A DNA stretch of 64,000 bases from contig NZ_JAIXTJ010000039.1 in assembly GCF_027483985.1 (NCBI RefSeq), forward strand, positions 1 through 64,000, read 5' to 3'. The DNA is from Flavobacterium sp. Lineage in GTDB: Bacteria > Bacteroidota > Bacteroidia > Flavobacteriales > Flavobacteriaceae. The notes under the pieces are model-generated. The model was not told the origin of the DNA. It saw only the letters and a program-made list of their open reading frames with translations, and ran no database searches. A program made the position numbers and the translations under genes. This document shows, piece by piece, positions 1 through 8,778 of the stretch. Numbering within the stretch: position 1 is the stretch's first letter; each line of letters begins with the position of its first letter.

Positions 1-20
1 CTCTTATTATAAGTTGCCAT
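1..20 (-). CDS. start of a divergent gene, probably TPR-repeat protein (partial)
   Basis: Only the first codons are in the window. Reading the minus strand from 20, the frame gives ATG followed by codons for A-T-Y-N-K and runs off the left edge. From memory, flavobacterial genomes often carry a tetratricopeptide-repeat protein starting MATYNK divergently from recF, so this is a synteny-based guess. A Bacteroidetes-type -7 element (TATTTTTG on the minus strand, plus positions 42-49) lies 21 bp upstream of the start, which supports a real gene start. No domain can be seen from six codons. Confidence 0.5.
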
Positions 21-41
21 TTAAATTTAATTTAGTGTGCG

Positions 42-49
42 CAAAAATA
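42..49 (-). promoter_or_regulatory. -7 promoter element for the divergent left-edge gene
   Basis: On the minus strand this reads TATTTTTG followed by C, matching the Bacteroidetes housekeeping -7 consensus TAnnTTTG. It sits just upstream of the partial minus-strand gene. No convincing -33 element was seen. Confidence 0.45.
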
Positions 50-164
50 AAATTTTTATTGATAATTAAAAGCGATTTTTGTCGATATTTTTCAATAATT
101 TGCACCCACCAAAAAAAAGAGATTTAATTTTAGCTCTTTTCCCAGCAATAGTAAGCCATCACAA

Positions 165-1244
165 ATGTTTTTAAAAAAAATTTCTTTATTCAATTACAAA
201 AATTTTTCAGAAGCTAGCTTCGAATTTGATGCCAAAATCAACTGCTTTGTCGGAAAAAACGGCATCGGAAAGACTAATGTACTTGATGCTATTTATCATT
301 TAGCCTACGGAAAAAGTTATTTTAATCCGTTAGCGGTGCAAAATATTAAACACAATGAAGAGTTTTTTGTTATAGATGGTGAATTTGAAAAATTAGAACG
401 AAACGAACAAATCGTTAGCAGTTTTAAAAAAGGACAGAAAAAAATCTTAAAGCGAAACGGAAAACAATATGAAAAATTCTCCGACCATATTGGATTTATA
501 CCTTTAGTAATTATTTCTCCTGCTGATAATGACCTTATTATTGAAGGTAGTGAAACTAGAAGAAAATTCATTGACACGGTAATTTCGCAATTAGATGCTT
601 CTTATTTGCAAGAATTAATTCAGTACCAAAAAATTATCAGCCAGCGCAATGCCTTGCTAAAATATTTTGCTTTAAATCATGTATTTGAGTCAGATACTTT
701 AGCAATTTATAATGAACAATTAGATGGATTAGGTCACAATATTTTTGAAAAACGCAAGAAATTCTTAGCCGAGTTTCTTCCTATTTTCAACAAGCACCAT
801 CAAGCAATAACTGATTCCGCAGAGAACGTACAATTAGTCTATGAAAGTCATTTATTCGATGGCGATATGTTAACACTTTTAGATCAAAACCTTGGCAAAG
901 ATAGAGCCTTGCAATATACCTCTGTTGGAATTCATAAAGATGATTTGGCTTTTCAAATCGATGGATTTCCGATTAAGAAATTTGGATCTCAAGGACAACA
1001 AAAATCCTTTTTAATTGCTTTGAAATTAGCACAATTTGAATTCGTAAAAAAACAAAGTGGCGAAAAACCAATTCTTCTATTTGATGATATTTTTGATAAA
1101 CTAGATGAAACGCGCGTCAGCAAAATTGTTGCAATGGTCAATGAAGAAGAATTCGGGCAATTATTTATATCGGATACACATCCTGAACGCACGGAGGCTA
1201 TTGTAAAAACGACGCACCAGAGTTATAAAATATTTAGTTTGTAA
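165..1244 (+). CDS. recF: DNA replication and repair protein RecF
   Basis: RecF is an SMC-like ATPase that, with RecO and RecR, loads RecA at single-stranded gaps. At 359 aa it has normal family length. Visible motifs are the Walker A GKNGIGKT (residues 30-37), a signature region containing SQGQQKS near residue 277 and a Walker B ending [11 protein letters not shown] near the C terminus. The N terminus ([14 protein letters not shown]) is typical of RecF, so the ATG at 165 is the likely start. It is divergent from the partial gene at the left edge, and the next gene follows after 56 bp with its own possible promoter. The identification is secure. Confidence 0.97.
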   Translation: MFLKKISLFNYKNFSEASFEFDAKINCFVGKNGIGKTNVLDAIYHLAYGKSYFNPLAVQNIKHNEEFFVIDGEFEKLERNEQIVSSFKKGQKKILKRNGKQYEKFSDHIGFIPLVIISPADNDLIIEGSETRRKFIDTVISQLDASYLQELIQYQKIISQRNALLKYFALNHVFESDTLAIYNEQLDGLGHNIFEKRKKFLAEFLPIFNKHHQAITDSAENVQLVYESHLFDGDMLTLLDQNLGKDRALQYTSVGIHKDDLAFQIDGFPIKKFGSQGQQKSFLIALKLAQFEFVKKQSGEKPILLFDDIFDKLDETRVSKIVAMVNEEEFGQLFISDTHPERTEAIVKTTHQSYKIFSL

Positions 1245-1275
1245 CATTTGTTATATTGTACTATTTTTACTTGTT

Positions 1276-1283
1276 TAATTTTG
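1276..1283 (+). promoter_or_regulatory. possible -7 promoter element (TAATTTTG) before the rhodanese-thioredoxin gene
   Basis: TAATTTTG matches TAnnTTTG and lies 17 bp upstream of the ATG at 1301. The closest upstream TTTG (1247-1250) is slightly too far for an ideal -33 box, so the call rests mainly on the -7 match. Confidence 0.4.
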
Positions 1284-1300
1284 TAGTTTAAAAAAACGAT

Positions 1301-1993
1301 ATGAAAAAATTTATTTCCTTAGTACTTATTTTTATTTTATTTACTAGTTGTCAAGGTCAAACACCGAAAACGGTTTCAACTATTGATGGTGCTTCCTATG
1401 CTGAAAAATTAGCAAAAACTGAAAGTCCACAATTAATTGATGTTAGAACGCCAGAAGAATTTTCTGTTGAACACCTTGAAAACGCTTCAAACATCAATTG
1501 GAATGGAAATGATTTTGTTGACAAAGTAGCTAAACTAGATAAATCAAAACCTGTTTTTGTGTATTGTAAAGTTGGAGGAAGAAGCAGTCAAGCCGCTACT
1601 AAACTATCAGACTTAGGATTCAAAGAAATCTATAATTTAGATGGTGGCATTATGAAATGGACGGGTAAAAAAACGATTAATTCAAGTGCAAAACCAACTG
1701 GAATGAATGGTGTAGAGTTTGAAAAACTAATTAATTCTAACCAAAAAGTAATAATTAATTTCTCAGCAAAATGGTGTGCGCCTTGTAAAAAAATGGCTCC
1801 TTATTTAACTAAAATGCAAGAAGAATTAAAAGGCAAAATTTCACTAATCCGATTAGATGCAGACCAAAATAAATCGCTTTTAGAAGCAATGAAACTTGAC
1901 GAATTACCAGTGATTTTAATCTACGAAAATGGTAAAAAAACTTGGCAACATTTAGGTTATTTATCTGAAGAGGATTTTAGAAAACAACTTTAA
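1301..1993 (+). CDS. lipoprotein fusing a rhodanese domain to a thioredoxin domain
   Basis: The first ~16 residues form a lipoprotein signal with lipobox LFTSC (Cys17), so the protein is probably membrane-anchored outside the cytoplasm. Residues ~28-120 are a rhodanese domain with an intact active-site loop CKVGGRS (Cys89). Residues ~133-230 are a thioredoxin fold with the redox motif WCAPC (Cys159 and Cys162) and the cis-Pro segment ELPVILIY. Rhodaneses move sulfane sulfur and thioredoxins reduce disulfides or persulfides. Joining both in one periplasmic protein suggests the thioredoxin half may reduce the rhodanese persulfide or its product, but that is inference. It stands alone between recF and a DUF2461 gene. 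Confidence 0.85.
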   Translation: MKKFISLVLIFILFTSCQGQTPKTVSTIDGASYAEKLAKTESPQLIDVRTPEEFSVEHLENASNINWNGNDFVDKVAKLDKSKPVFVYCKVGGRSSQAATKLSDLGFKEIYNLDGGIMKWTGKKTINSSAKPTGMNGVEFEKLINSNQKVIINFSAKWCAPCKKMAPYLTKMQEELKGKISLIRLDADQNKSLLEAMKLDELPVILIYENGKKTWQHLGYLSEEDFRKQL

Positions 1994-2006
1994 AATAATA
2001 ATTGAA

Positions 2007-2027
2007 GATTAACGATTTTTGATTTTA
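2007..2027. repeat. short heptamer tandem repeat (GATTTTA type)
   Basis: Three 7-bp units in register read GATTAAC, GATTTTT and GATTTTA, placed in the gap before the DUF2461 gene. The last unit is the reverse complement of the TAAAATC heptamers found at 5941-5975, so both may belong to one intergenic heptamer family. Confidence 0.45.
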
Positions 2028-2040
2028 GAAACTATACAAA

Positions 2041-2715
2041 ATGATAACAAAAGAAGCGCTTCAATTTCTATCCGATTTAATTGCCAATAACAATACTGAA
2101 TGGATGCACGCAAATAAAAAACGTTATGAAAGTTACAAAAAAGACTATCATAATTTCATTGCATCTATCTTAAACGAAATGAAACCTTTGGACAAATCGC
2201 TAGAAGATTTAGAAATAAAAAATTGTACGTTTAGAATCAATCGAGATATTCGCTTTAGCAAAGACAAATCACCCTATAAAACCAATATGGGCGTTTGGAT
2301 GAGTCAAAATAAAAACCGTAAAAATAGTCCAGGATATTACATTCATTTTGAATCTGGAAACAGTTTTATTGCTGGTGGAGTTTGGTGTCCGGAACCAAGT
2401 GAGTTGAAATTAATTCGAAAGGAAATCGAATTTTTTCACGACGATTTAGAAGCCATAGTTGAAAATAAGAATTTCAAAAAAGAATTTAGTGATTTGGATC
2501 GAGCCGAAAGCAATGTATTGAAAAAAGCACCGAAAGATTTTGATCCTAATCATCCAGCCATTGAGTTTTTGAAATTAAAAAGTTACACTGCTTCGTCTAA
2601 AATTGATGAAAAAGATTTCACAAAACCTGATTTTAGCAAAAAAATTGCACAACAATTAATTGCATTAAAACCACTAAATGATTTTTTAACACGAGCTTTA
2701 GAAACAGCCGATTAA
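2041..2715 (+). CDS. DUF2461 domain protein (TIGR02453 family)
   Basis: At 224 aa this is a full-length DUF2461 protein. Typical segments are the N-terminal LxxNNNTEWMHANKKRYE, the central FRINRDIRFSKDKSPYKTN and GGVWCPEP. It has no signal peptide and no membrane segment, so it should be cytoplasmic. The family is common in Bacteroidetes and actinobacteria and its biochemical role is not established. The gene sits between the rhodanese-thioredoxin lipoprotein and murB on the same strand. The gap to each neighbour (47 and 93 bp) could hold separate promoters. Confidence 0.9.
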   Translation: MITKEALQFLSDLIANNNTEWMHANKKRYESYKKDYHNFIASILNEMKPLDKSLEDLEIKNCTFRINRDIRFSKDKSPYKTNMGVWMSQNKNRKNSPGYYIHFESGNSFIAGGVWCPEPSELKLIRKEIEFFHDDLEAIVENKNFKKEFSDLDRAESNVLKKAPKDFDPNHPAIEFLKLKSYTASSKIDEKDFTKPDFSKKIAQQLIALKPLNDFLTRALETAD

Positions 2716-2755
2716 AATCCCATAAAAAGAAATACCAACATCTAACTTTCTCTGC

Positions 2756-2790
2756 GCGAACTTTGCAAAAAAAATACTTGCGAACTTTGC
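2756..2790. repeat. two copies of GCGAACTTTGC in the murB leader
   Basis: The 11-mer GCGAACTTTGC occurs at 2756-2766 and again at 2780-2790, 24 bp apart, between DUF2461 and murB. Such CTTTGC-rich phrases recur between genes in Flavobacterium (recalled, not searched). The second copy ends 18 bp before the murB ATG and could also contribute a -7-like TTTGC, but the upstream TA is missing. Confidence 0.5.
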
Positions 2791-2808
2791 TGTAAAATTT
2801 CAAAAAAA

Positions 2809-3822
2809 ATGCAAATCCACAATAATTTTTCTTTAAAAAAATACAACACTTTTGGTATTGAAGCCAAAGCCAAACAATTTGTAGCCGTTCATAATTTAGA
2901 TGATTTGAAATCAATTCTGAAAAATCACGCTTTAGACAAAAAATTTATTCTTGGCGGCGGTAGTAATATGTTGTTGACTAAAGATATTGATGCTTTGGTA
3001 ATTCACATTGATTTAAAAGGAAAAAAAATCATAAAAGAAGACGACGATTTTGTTTGGGTTGAAAGTCAAGCCGGTGAAAATTGGCACGAATTTGTACTTT
3101 GGACCATCGATCAAAATTTTGGTGGCTTAGAAAATATGTCCTTGATTCCGGGAAATGTAGGTACAACTCCGGTGCAAAATATTGGCGCTTATGGAACTGA
3201 AATTAAAGATACTTTTGTTTCGTGCCAAGCTATGAATATTCTATCGCAAGAAATGAAATCCTTCACAAAAGAAGATTGCAATTTTGGCTACAGAGAAAGT
3301 ATTTTCAAACAAGAAGCTAGAGATAAATATGTGATTACATCGGTAGTTTTCAAACTCACAAAACGCAATCATAAAATCAACACTTCATATGGTGACATTA
3401 CCAAAGAATTAGAAAAACAGAACGTTATAACTCCAACATTAAAAGATGTTTCTGATGCTGTAATTGCAATTCGTAAAAGCAAATTACCAGATCCAAAAGA
3501 GTTAGGAAATAGCGGAAGTTTCTTTAAAAATCCAGTGATTTCAAAAGAACAATTTCTTAAAGTACAAGAGCAATTTCCGGATGTAAAATATTTTGAAGTT
3601 TCTCCCAAAGAAGTCAAAGTTCCAGCAGGATGGCTTATTGAAAACGCAGGATTAAAAGGTTACAGAAAAGACGATGCCGGAGTTCATAAAAACCAAGCAT
3701 TAGTCATTGTAAACTATGGAAATGCCACAGGAAAAGAACTTTTAGAATTATCAAAATACGTTCAAAAAACGGTTTTCGATAAATACGGAATTGCAATTGA
3801 GGCGGAAGTTAATGTAATATAA
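2809..3822 (+). CDS. murB: UDP-N-acetylenolpyruvoylglucosamine reductase
   Basis: MurB is the FAD- and NADPH-dependent reductase that turns UDP-GlcNAc-enolpyruvate into UDP-MurNAc for peptidoglycan. The 337-aa protein opens with NFSLKKYNTFGI and has the FAD-binding GGGSNMLL, the segment SLIPGNVGTTPVQNIGAYG, the YRESIFK segment, GNSGSFFKNP with the catalytic serine, and the C-terminal GLKGY/EAEVNVI. The presence of the YRESIFK-type insertion and length resemble E. coli type I MurB. It is soluble and cytoplasmic. The gene is last in the recF-to-murB run; a new promoter precedes the next gene. Confidence 0.97.
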   Translation: MQIHNNFSLKKYNTFGIEAKAKQFVAVHNLDDLKSILKNHALDKKFILGGGSNMLLTKDIDALVIHIDLKGKKIIKEDDDFVWVESQAGENWHEFVLWTIDQNFGGLENMSLIPGNVGTTPVQNIGAYGTEIKDTFVSCQAMNILSQEMKSFTKEDCNFGYRESIFKQEARDKYVITSVVFKLTKRNHKINTSYGDITKELEKQNVITPTLKDVSDAVIAIRKSKLPDPKELGNSGSFFKNPVISKEQFLKVQEQFPDVKYFEVSPKEVKVPAGWLIENAGLKGYRKDDAGVHKNQALVIVNYGNATGKELLELSKYVQKTVFDKYGIAIEAEVNVI

Positions 3823-3908
3823 TGTGGTATTTCAACTTTACACTTTTAGTGTAAGAAATGTTAAAAAAATTTCACAAAGCATAATTCGTTAATCAAAATT
3901 GAATTTCA

Positions 3909-3916
3909 TACTTTTG
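3909..3916 (+). promoter_or_regulatory. -7 promoter element (TACTTTTG) for the glycosyltransferase-sigma factor pair
   Basis: TACTTTTG followed by C matches the Bacteroidetes TAnnTTTG consensus. It lies 32 bp upstream of the ATG at 3949 and should drive the overlapping glycosyltransferase and sigma factor genes. Confidence 0.6.
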
Positions 3917-3948
3917 CAGTCGTTTTAAAATAAGACAAAAAAGCCATT

Positions 3949-5055
3949 ATGTTACTAATTTTACTTTGTTTATTTATTGCTGTTGTAGTTATTCAATTCC
4001 TATATTATGTAGTATTTTTTGGTAAATTTTCTTTTGCTAAACCGCAAACCTCAACACCAAAGAGAGTGCCGATTTCAGTAATTGTTTGTGCAAAAAACGA
4101 AGAAGAAAACGTTAAGAAATTTGTACCTTTATTAGCCGAACAAAACTATACCGAATATGAAATTGTACTTATTGATGATGCATCAAGTGATGAAACTTTA
4201 GAGGTTTTTGAAGCCTTTGAAAAACAATATTCAAATATTAAACTAGTTAAAGTTGAAAACAACGAAGCCTTTTGGGGAAACAAAAAATTTGCTCTAACAT
4301 TAGGAATTAAAGCCGCTACAAACGAATATTTACTTTTCACTGACGCCGATTGTTATCCAACATCAACAGAATGGATCAAAGAAATGTCGGCGCAATTTAC
4401 ACAGCAAAAAACAATTGTGTTGGGTTATGGTGCTTACGAAAAAATAAAAGGTTCGTTTCTAAATAAAATCATCCGATTTGAAACTTTATTGACTGCTACG
4501 CAGTACTTCTCGTGGGCAAAATTAGGAAAACCTTATATGGGTGTTGGTCGCAACATGGCCTACAAAAGAGAAGAATTTTTTAAAGTAAATGGTTTTATTG
4601 ATCATATGAAAATTCGCTCTGGTGACGATGATCTTTTCATCAATCAAGCTGCTCGTGCAACAAATACTGCTGTTTGTTATTCACCTGAAAGTTTTACCTA
4701 CTCTAAACCAAAAACAAGTTTTAAAAGTTGGTTTACCCAAAAAAGACGTCACGTTGCAACAGCTAAACATTACAAAGCATCGGACAGAACACAATTGGCC
4801 ATCTTTTATGCTACACAATTATTATTTTTAATTTTGCCAATTGTACTTTTAGCCTTTCAATTTCAATGGATCGTTGTACTAAGTTTGATTGGTTTCCGTT
4901 ATCTATTTGCGTGGATCTCATTAGGATTTGCTGCAGGAAAACTAAAAGAAAAAGATGTAATGTATTGGTTTCCAATAATTGAAATCATCTTGATAGTTAC
5001 CCAACTCAATGTGTTTTTTACTAACACCTTTTCAAAACCAGTGCAGTGGAAATAA
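3949..5055 (+). CDS. membrane glycosyltransferase, family 2
   Basis: The 368-aa protein has an N-terminal membrane helix (residues ~1-24), a GT-A fold glycosyltransferase domain (~43-270) and two to three C-terminal membrane helices. Visible motifs are SVIVCAKNEEENV, the nucleotide-binding LIDDASSD, the DAD segment FTDADCYP with the metal-binding DxD-like site, SGDDDLFINQAA, and a QKRRHVATA segment of the Q/RXXRW type. This is typical of inverting GT2 enzymes acting at the inner membrane face. The sugar and acceptor cannot be told from sequence. Its last 10 bp overlap the sigma factor gene, implying co-translation. Confidence 0.85.
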   Translation: MLLILLCLFIAVVVIQFLYYVVFFGKFSFAKPQTSTPKRVPISVIVCAKNEEENVKKFVPLLAEQNYTEYEIVLIDDASSDETLEVFEAFEKQYSNIKLVKVENNEAFWGNKKFALTLGIKAATNEYLLFTDADCYPTSTEWIKEMSAQFTQQKTIVLGYGAYEKIKGSFLNKIIRFETLLTATQYFSWAKLGKPYMGVGRNMAYKREEFFKVNGFIDHMKIRSGDDDLFINQAARATNTAVCYSPESFTYSKPKTSFKSWFTQKRRHVATAKHYKASDRTQLAIFYATQLLFLILPIVLLAFQFQWIVVLSLIGFRYLFAWISLGFAAGKLKEKDVMYWFPIIEIILIVTQLNVFFTNTFSKPVQWK

Positions 5056-5597
5056 TTCCGTACATAGAAAAAGCTAAAAAAGGCGATCAAGTTGCTTTCA
5101 CTTACCTACTCGACCATTATTGGAATGAGGTATATGGTTTTATGCTTAAACGTACCGAAAATGAAACTGATGCCGAAGATATTACAATCGAAACTTTTTC
5201 TAAAGCATTTGACAAATTAGCAACTTACAATCCTGAATTTCAATTTAATACTTGGCTAATTGCAATTGCTAAAAACGTTCACATTGATTTATTACGTAAA
5301 AAGAAATCAACGCTTTTTGTAGAAATCACTGACGAAGAAGACCAACAAGCTTATAATATTGCCGACACCTCACCATCAGCAGAAGATGAACTTATTACAG
5401 AACAAAACTTATCGCAACTATTGCAATTCATTAAAGAATTAAAACCTCATTATCAAGAAGTTATTCAGTTAAGATACTTCCAAGAAATGAGTTACCAAGA
5501 AATTGCAGAACAGCTTGACGAACCTTTAAGCAATGTTAAAATTAAATTACTTCGTGCTAAAAAACTATTAGCAGAAATCATTCAAACAAAACAATAA
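5046..5597 (+). CDS. RNA polymerase sigma-70 family factor (ECF-like)
   Basis: At 183 aa the protein shows sigma region 2 (residues ~12-85, with DAEDITIETFSKAF and FNTWLIAIAKN) and region 4 (~118-180, ending with the helix-turn-helix MSYQEIAEQLDEPLSNVKIKLLRAKK), and no other domain. It should redirect RNA polymerase to a small regulon. The start is GTG at 5046, inside the end of the glycosyltransferase gene, giving a 10-bp overlap; no later Met fits before region 2. No anti-sigma gene lies next to it, so its control is unclear. A 423-bp non-coding gap follows. Confidence 0.88.
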   Translation: MEIIPYIEKAKKGDQVAFTYLLDHYWNEVYGFMLKRTENETDAEDITIETFSKAFDKLATYNPEFQFNTWLIAIAKNVHIDLLRKKKSTLFVEITDEEDQQAYNIADTSPSAEDELITEQNLSQLLQFIKELKPHYQEVIQLRYFQEMSYQEIAEQLDEPLSNVKIKLLRAKKLLAEIIQTKQ

Positions 5598-6020
5598 TTG
5601 TTATCCTGAACTTATTGAAGGAAGAAACGAATAGCTTGGTTGCTTTTGGTTTCCATTTTCCTGCTTTTCATTTCAATCTTTGTTTATCAACAAAGGATTT
5701 CCATTACAAATACTTTGCATTCACTGCATTCAAATATAAAAAAACACGCTGTGAAGTAATCAGGGTTATTTAGTTTAGGTATTGAACAGATTTTCAAATT
5801 ATCAAAAAACCATCTCTAACTTCAGTTTTTAAACTATATAGTATAATTAATTACATTTTATTACAAAAATCACACAATATTAGAATAATCTCTGCGTTAT
5901 TAAAAAATAAAACAGATTGCAATAACCTTACAAAGTTTTTTAAAATCTAAAATCTGAAATCTAAAATCTAAAATTCAACGCATATGTAACATTGATACTT
6001 AACAATTAAAACTATAAACT
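5598..6020. other. 423-bp AT-rich intergenic region
   Basis: No ORF of note. It begins with a phrase reading TCCTGAACTTATTGAAGGA at ~5604-5622, which resembles a common interspersed Flavobacterium intergenic sequence and can form a weak TCCT...AGGA stem. It ends with a five-unit heptamer tandem repeat at 5941-5975. No -7 element matching the consensus well was found close to the TonB gene start. Confidence 0.6.
5941..5975. repeat. five tandem heptamers, TAAAATC type
   Basis: The 35-bp tract reads as five 7-bp units in perfect register: TAAAATC, TAAAATC, TGAAATC, TAAAATC, TAAAATT. It is non-coding and lies 45 bp upstream of the TonB-like gene. A related but shorter heptamer run occurs on the other strand at 2007-2027. 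Confidence 0.85.
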
Positions 6021-6842
6021 ATGTCAAAATTAGGTATCTTTGAAAAAAAGTGGTTAGACCTTGTATTTGAAGGAAAAAACCAAGAGTATGGTGCATATAA
6101 ATTGCGTCAAGACAGCTCTAAAACAACCATAATTGCATTCTTCTCAGGATTGCTTTTTATAGGTTTTGTATCAGGAATGGGATTATTATTTAGCTCTTTT
6201 AGTCCGAAACCAGTTATTTGTCCGGCGCCTCCTATTATTGATACCGTCATCACAATCGACAATTATGTTGAGCCAGAAAGAGATGAACCAAAGCCAATTG
6301 AACCGATTTCAAACAAGAAAGCACCAGTTGAACAAGAACTTGTTAATAAAAAATTAGTCGTAGCACCAAAATCAGAGGCCAAAGAAAAGATTCCAACTAA
6401 TGATGAACTACCGAAAAGCAATGCGCCAATTGCCACAACGGGAACACCTGGAACTTCAGGCACGCCAGGAATTGATGATGGTGGCGGAAAAGAACCTTAT
6501 GTAGCGCCATCAATTCCAACTGGACCAGTTAGAACATCTGAATTAGACAAGCAACCGTTCTTTCCTGGTGGCATAAAAAAATTCTATGAATATGTTGGAA
6601 CTAATTTCGAAAAACAAAACATTGAAGAAGAAGAAGGTCAATCCATTAGAGTTTTGGTTTCATTTGTAATCGAAAAAAATGGCACAATGACTGATATTGA
6701 AGTTACTAGAAAAACAACACCAGAAATAGATAAAGAAGCCATTAGAGTTTTAAAAACATTAAAAACTAAATGGGAACCAGGAATAAAAAATGGTCAACCT
6801 GTTAGAACTCAGTTTACGCTTCCAATAACGGTAATGCTGTAA
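6021..6842 (+). CDS. TonB-like energy transducer
   Basis: The 273-aa protein begins with a cytoplasmic segment containing the Bacteroidetes-typical LDLVFEGKNQEYGAYKLR, then a single membrane helix (~36-57), a Pro/Glu/Lys-rich periplasmic linker (~75-165, including GTPGTSGTPG) and a C-terminal TonB domain (~185-273) with FFPGG, SFVIEKNGTMTDIEV and RTQFTLPI. TonB proteins carry proton-motive energy from ExbBD to outer-membrane receptors. No exbB/exbD is adjacent. The gene is monocistronic, followed by a strong terminator. Confidence 0.9.
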   Translation: MSKLGIFEKKWLDLVFEGKNQEYGAYKLRQDSSKTTIIAFFSGLLFIGFVSGMGLLFSSFSPKPVICPAPPIIDTVITIDNYVEPERDEPKPIEPISNKKAPVEQELVNKKLVVAPKSEAKEKIPTNDELPKSNAPIATTGTPGTSGTPGIDDGGGKEPYVAPSIPTGPVRTSELDKQPFFPGGIKKFYEYVGTNFEKQNIEEEEGQSIRVLVSFVIEKNGTMTDIEVTRKTTPEIDKEAIRVLKTLKTKWEPGIKNGQPVRTQFTLPITVML

Positions 6843-6882
6843 TTATTGATTCATTGACTTGAAAATTAAGTTGCCAAATGAT

Positions 6883-6918
6883 AACTGCCTTATTCTTGAA
6901 TGAGGCAGTTTTTTTTGT
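6883..6918 (+). terminator. intrinsic terminator after the TonB-like gene
   Basis: AACTGCCTTATTC pairs with GAATGAGGCAGTT (one G-T wobble) to form a long stem, followed by eight T residues. Confidence 0.9.
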
Positions 6919-6994
6919 TAAAACAAATGATAAATATTTCTTAATATGACAAAAATTCTGAAATGGAAAATTCAATAACTACAATCTACATTCG

Positions 6995-7002
6995 TATCTT
7001 TG
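6995..7002 (+). promoter_or_regulatory. -7 promoter element (TATCTTTG) for lipA
   Basis: TATCTTTGC is an exact match to the Bacteroidetes TAnnTTTGC element and lies 18 bp upstream of the lipA ATG at 7021. It probably drives lipA, the cation transporter and gap together. Confidence 0.7.
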
Positions 7003-7020
7003 CAAATCTAAATTTGAATT

Positions 7021-7890
7021 ATGGAAACGGTTACCGAAAATAATTTACCAGTTGGAAAACCAAAATGGCTGAAGGTAAAATTACCAATTGGTCAAAAATA
7101 TACAGAACTTCGTGGATTGGTTGATAAATATAAATTAAATACCATTTGCACTTCAGGCAGTTGCCCAAATATGGGTGAATGTTGGGGTGAAGGAACGGCA
7201 ACCTTTATGATTTTAGGTAATATTTGTACGCGTTCGTGCGGATTTTGTGGTGTAAAAACAGGCCGACCTGAAAATGTAGATTGGGATGAACCTGAAAAAG
7301 TAGCGCGTTCTATTAAAATAATGAAAATCAAACACGCTGTTATCACCAGTGTTGACCGTGATGATTTGAAAGATATGGGTTCTATTATTTGGTTAGAAAC
7401 CGTTCAAGCCATAAGACGAATGAATCCGAATACAACATTAGAAACTTTGATTCCTGATTTTCAAGGAAACACAAGAAATATTGACCGTATCGTTGAAGCA
7501 AATCCTGAAGTTGTTTCTCACAATATGGAAACCGTAAGAAGATTAACTCGCGAAGTACGAATTCAAGCTAAATATGACAAAAGTCTAGAAGTTTTAAGAT
7601 ATCTTAAAGAAAAAGGTATTAAAAGAACCAAATCAGGAATTATGTTAGGTTTGGGCGAGACAGAAGCCGAAGTTATTGAAACGATGCAAGACATTCGAAA
7701 TCAAAATGTTGACATCATCACTATTGGTCAATACTTGCAACCAAGCAAAAAACATTTGCCAGTTAAAGAATTTATCACTCCAGAGCAATTTGAAAAATAC
7801 GAAAAGTTAGGCAAAGAAATGGGATTTCGTCACGTAGAAAGTGGTGCGTTAGTTCGTTCTTCTTATCACGCGGAAAAACACATTTTATAA
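7021..7890 (+). CDS. lipA: lipoyl synthase
   Basis: LipA is a radical-SAM enzyme that inserts two sulfur atoms into octanoylated E2 and GcvH domains. The 289-aa protein has both iron-sulfur motifs intact: the auxiliary cluster cysteines C43, C48 and C54 ([12 protein letters not shown]) and the radical-SAM C69, C73 and C76 (CTRSCGFC). The C-terminal region carries SSYHAEKH, the family's serine-containing end. It is cytoplasmic. The next gene starts immediately after the stop codon, so it heads a lipA-transporter-gap run. Confidence 0.98.
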   Translation: METVTENNLPVGKPKWLKVKLPIGQKYTELRGLVDKYKLNTICTSGSCPNMGECWGEGTATFMILGNICTRSCGFCGVKTGRPENVDWDEPEKVARSIKIMKIKHAVITSVDRDDLKDMGSIIWLETVQAIRRMNPNTTLETLIPDFQGNTRNIDRIVEANPEVVSHNMETVRRLTREVRIQAKYDKSLEVLRYLKEKGIKRTKSGIMLGLGETEAEVIETMQDIRNQNVDIITIGQYLQPSKKHLPVKEFITPEQFEKYEKLGKEMGFRHVESGALVRSSYHAEKHIL

Positions 7891-7896
7891 TTGGAA

Positions 7897-8778
7897 ATGC
7901 CTAGAGATTTAGCTAATCAACAAGCTGCAATTAATGCGACCTATTTTAGTTTAATAGGCAATGCTGCTTTAGCTCTTGTAAAAGGTTTAGCAGGTTTTTT
8001 CGGAAATTCTTATGCTTTGATTGCTGATGCTATAGAATCTACTACCGATATTTTTTCATCATTTTTAGTATTATTCGGAATAAAATATTCGAATAAACCA
8101 GCTGATGATAATCATCCTTACGGACACGGTCGCGCGGAACCATTGATCACTTTTATTGTCGTTGGATTTTTGATCACCTCAGCAACAATAATTGCCTACG
8201 AAAGTATTTTAAACATTGGAACACCGCACGATTTACCGAAAGCTTGGACCTTAATAGTACTTGGGATAATCATCATTTGGAAGGAAATCTCTTTTCAGTT
8301 GGTGATGAAAAAAAGTATTGAAACTAACAGTTCATCCTTAAAAGCCGATGCCTGGCACCATCGCAGTGATGCCATAACATCGGTTGCTGCATTTATCGGA
8401 ATTTCAATAGCCTTATTTTTAGGAAAAGGATATGAATCGGCAGACGATTGGGCAGCACTTTTTGCATCAGGTTTTATTTTATATAACAGTTACCTCATTT
8501 TCAGACCTGCGCTTGGCGAGATTATGGACGAACATTTATATGATGAATTAATCGAAGAAATTAGAATAGTTTCGCAACAAGTGAAAGGTGTAATTACAAC
8601 CGAAAAATGTTTTATTAGAAAAGCCGGAATGAAATACCACGTTGATCTTCACGCTGTGGTTGACGCTAAAATTACAGTAAAAGAAGGTCACGACATTTCT
8701 CATAATTTAAAAGACACTTTACGTGAAGAAATACCACAATTAGGTCACGTTTTGATACATATTGAACCCAATGAATAA
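7897..8778 (+). CDS. cation diffusion facilitator (CDF) family metal transporter
   Basis: CDF proteins export divalent metals such as Zn, Fe, Mn or Co by proton exchange. The protein has about six membrane helices (residues ~15-200) with paired metal-site motifs DAIESTTD and HHRSD (HxxxD), the PYGHGRAE loop, and a cytoplasmic C-terminal domain (~205-292) with HVDLHAVVDA. I chose the ATG at 7897; a TTG at 7891 directly after the lipA stop is possible but less likely. Its 3' end overlaps the start of gap by 8 bp. Metal specificity cannot be assigned. Confidence 0.9.
   Translation: MPRDLANQQAAINATYFSLIGNAALALVKGLAGFFGNSYALIADAIESTTDIFSSFLVLFGIKYSNKPADDNHPYGHGRAEPLITFIVVGFLITSATIIAYESILNIGTPHDLPKAWTLIVLGIIIIWKEISFQLVMKKSIETNSSSLKADAWHHRSDAITSVAAFIGISIALFLGKGYESADDWAALFASGFILYNSYLIFRPALGEIMDEHLYDELIEEIRIVSQQVKGVITTEKCFIRKAGMKYHVDLHAVVDAKITVKEGHDISHNLKDTLREEIPQLGHVLIHIEPNE

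Noticed and set aside
2633..2914. 93-codon minus-strand frame overlapping the DUF2461-murB junction
   Set aside because: Phe/Lys/Tyr-rich composition, no domain, and it overlaps two solid plus-strand genes.
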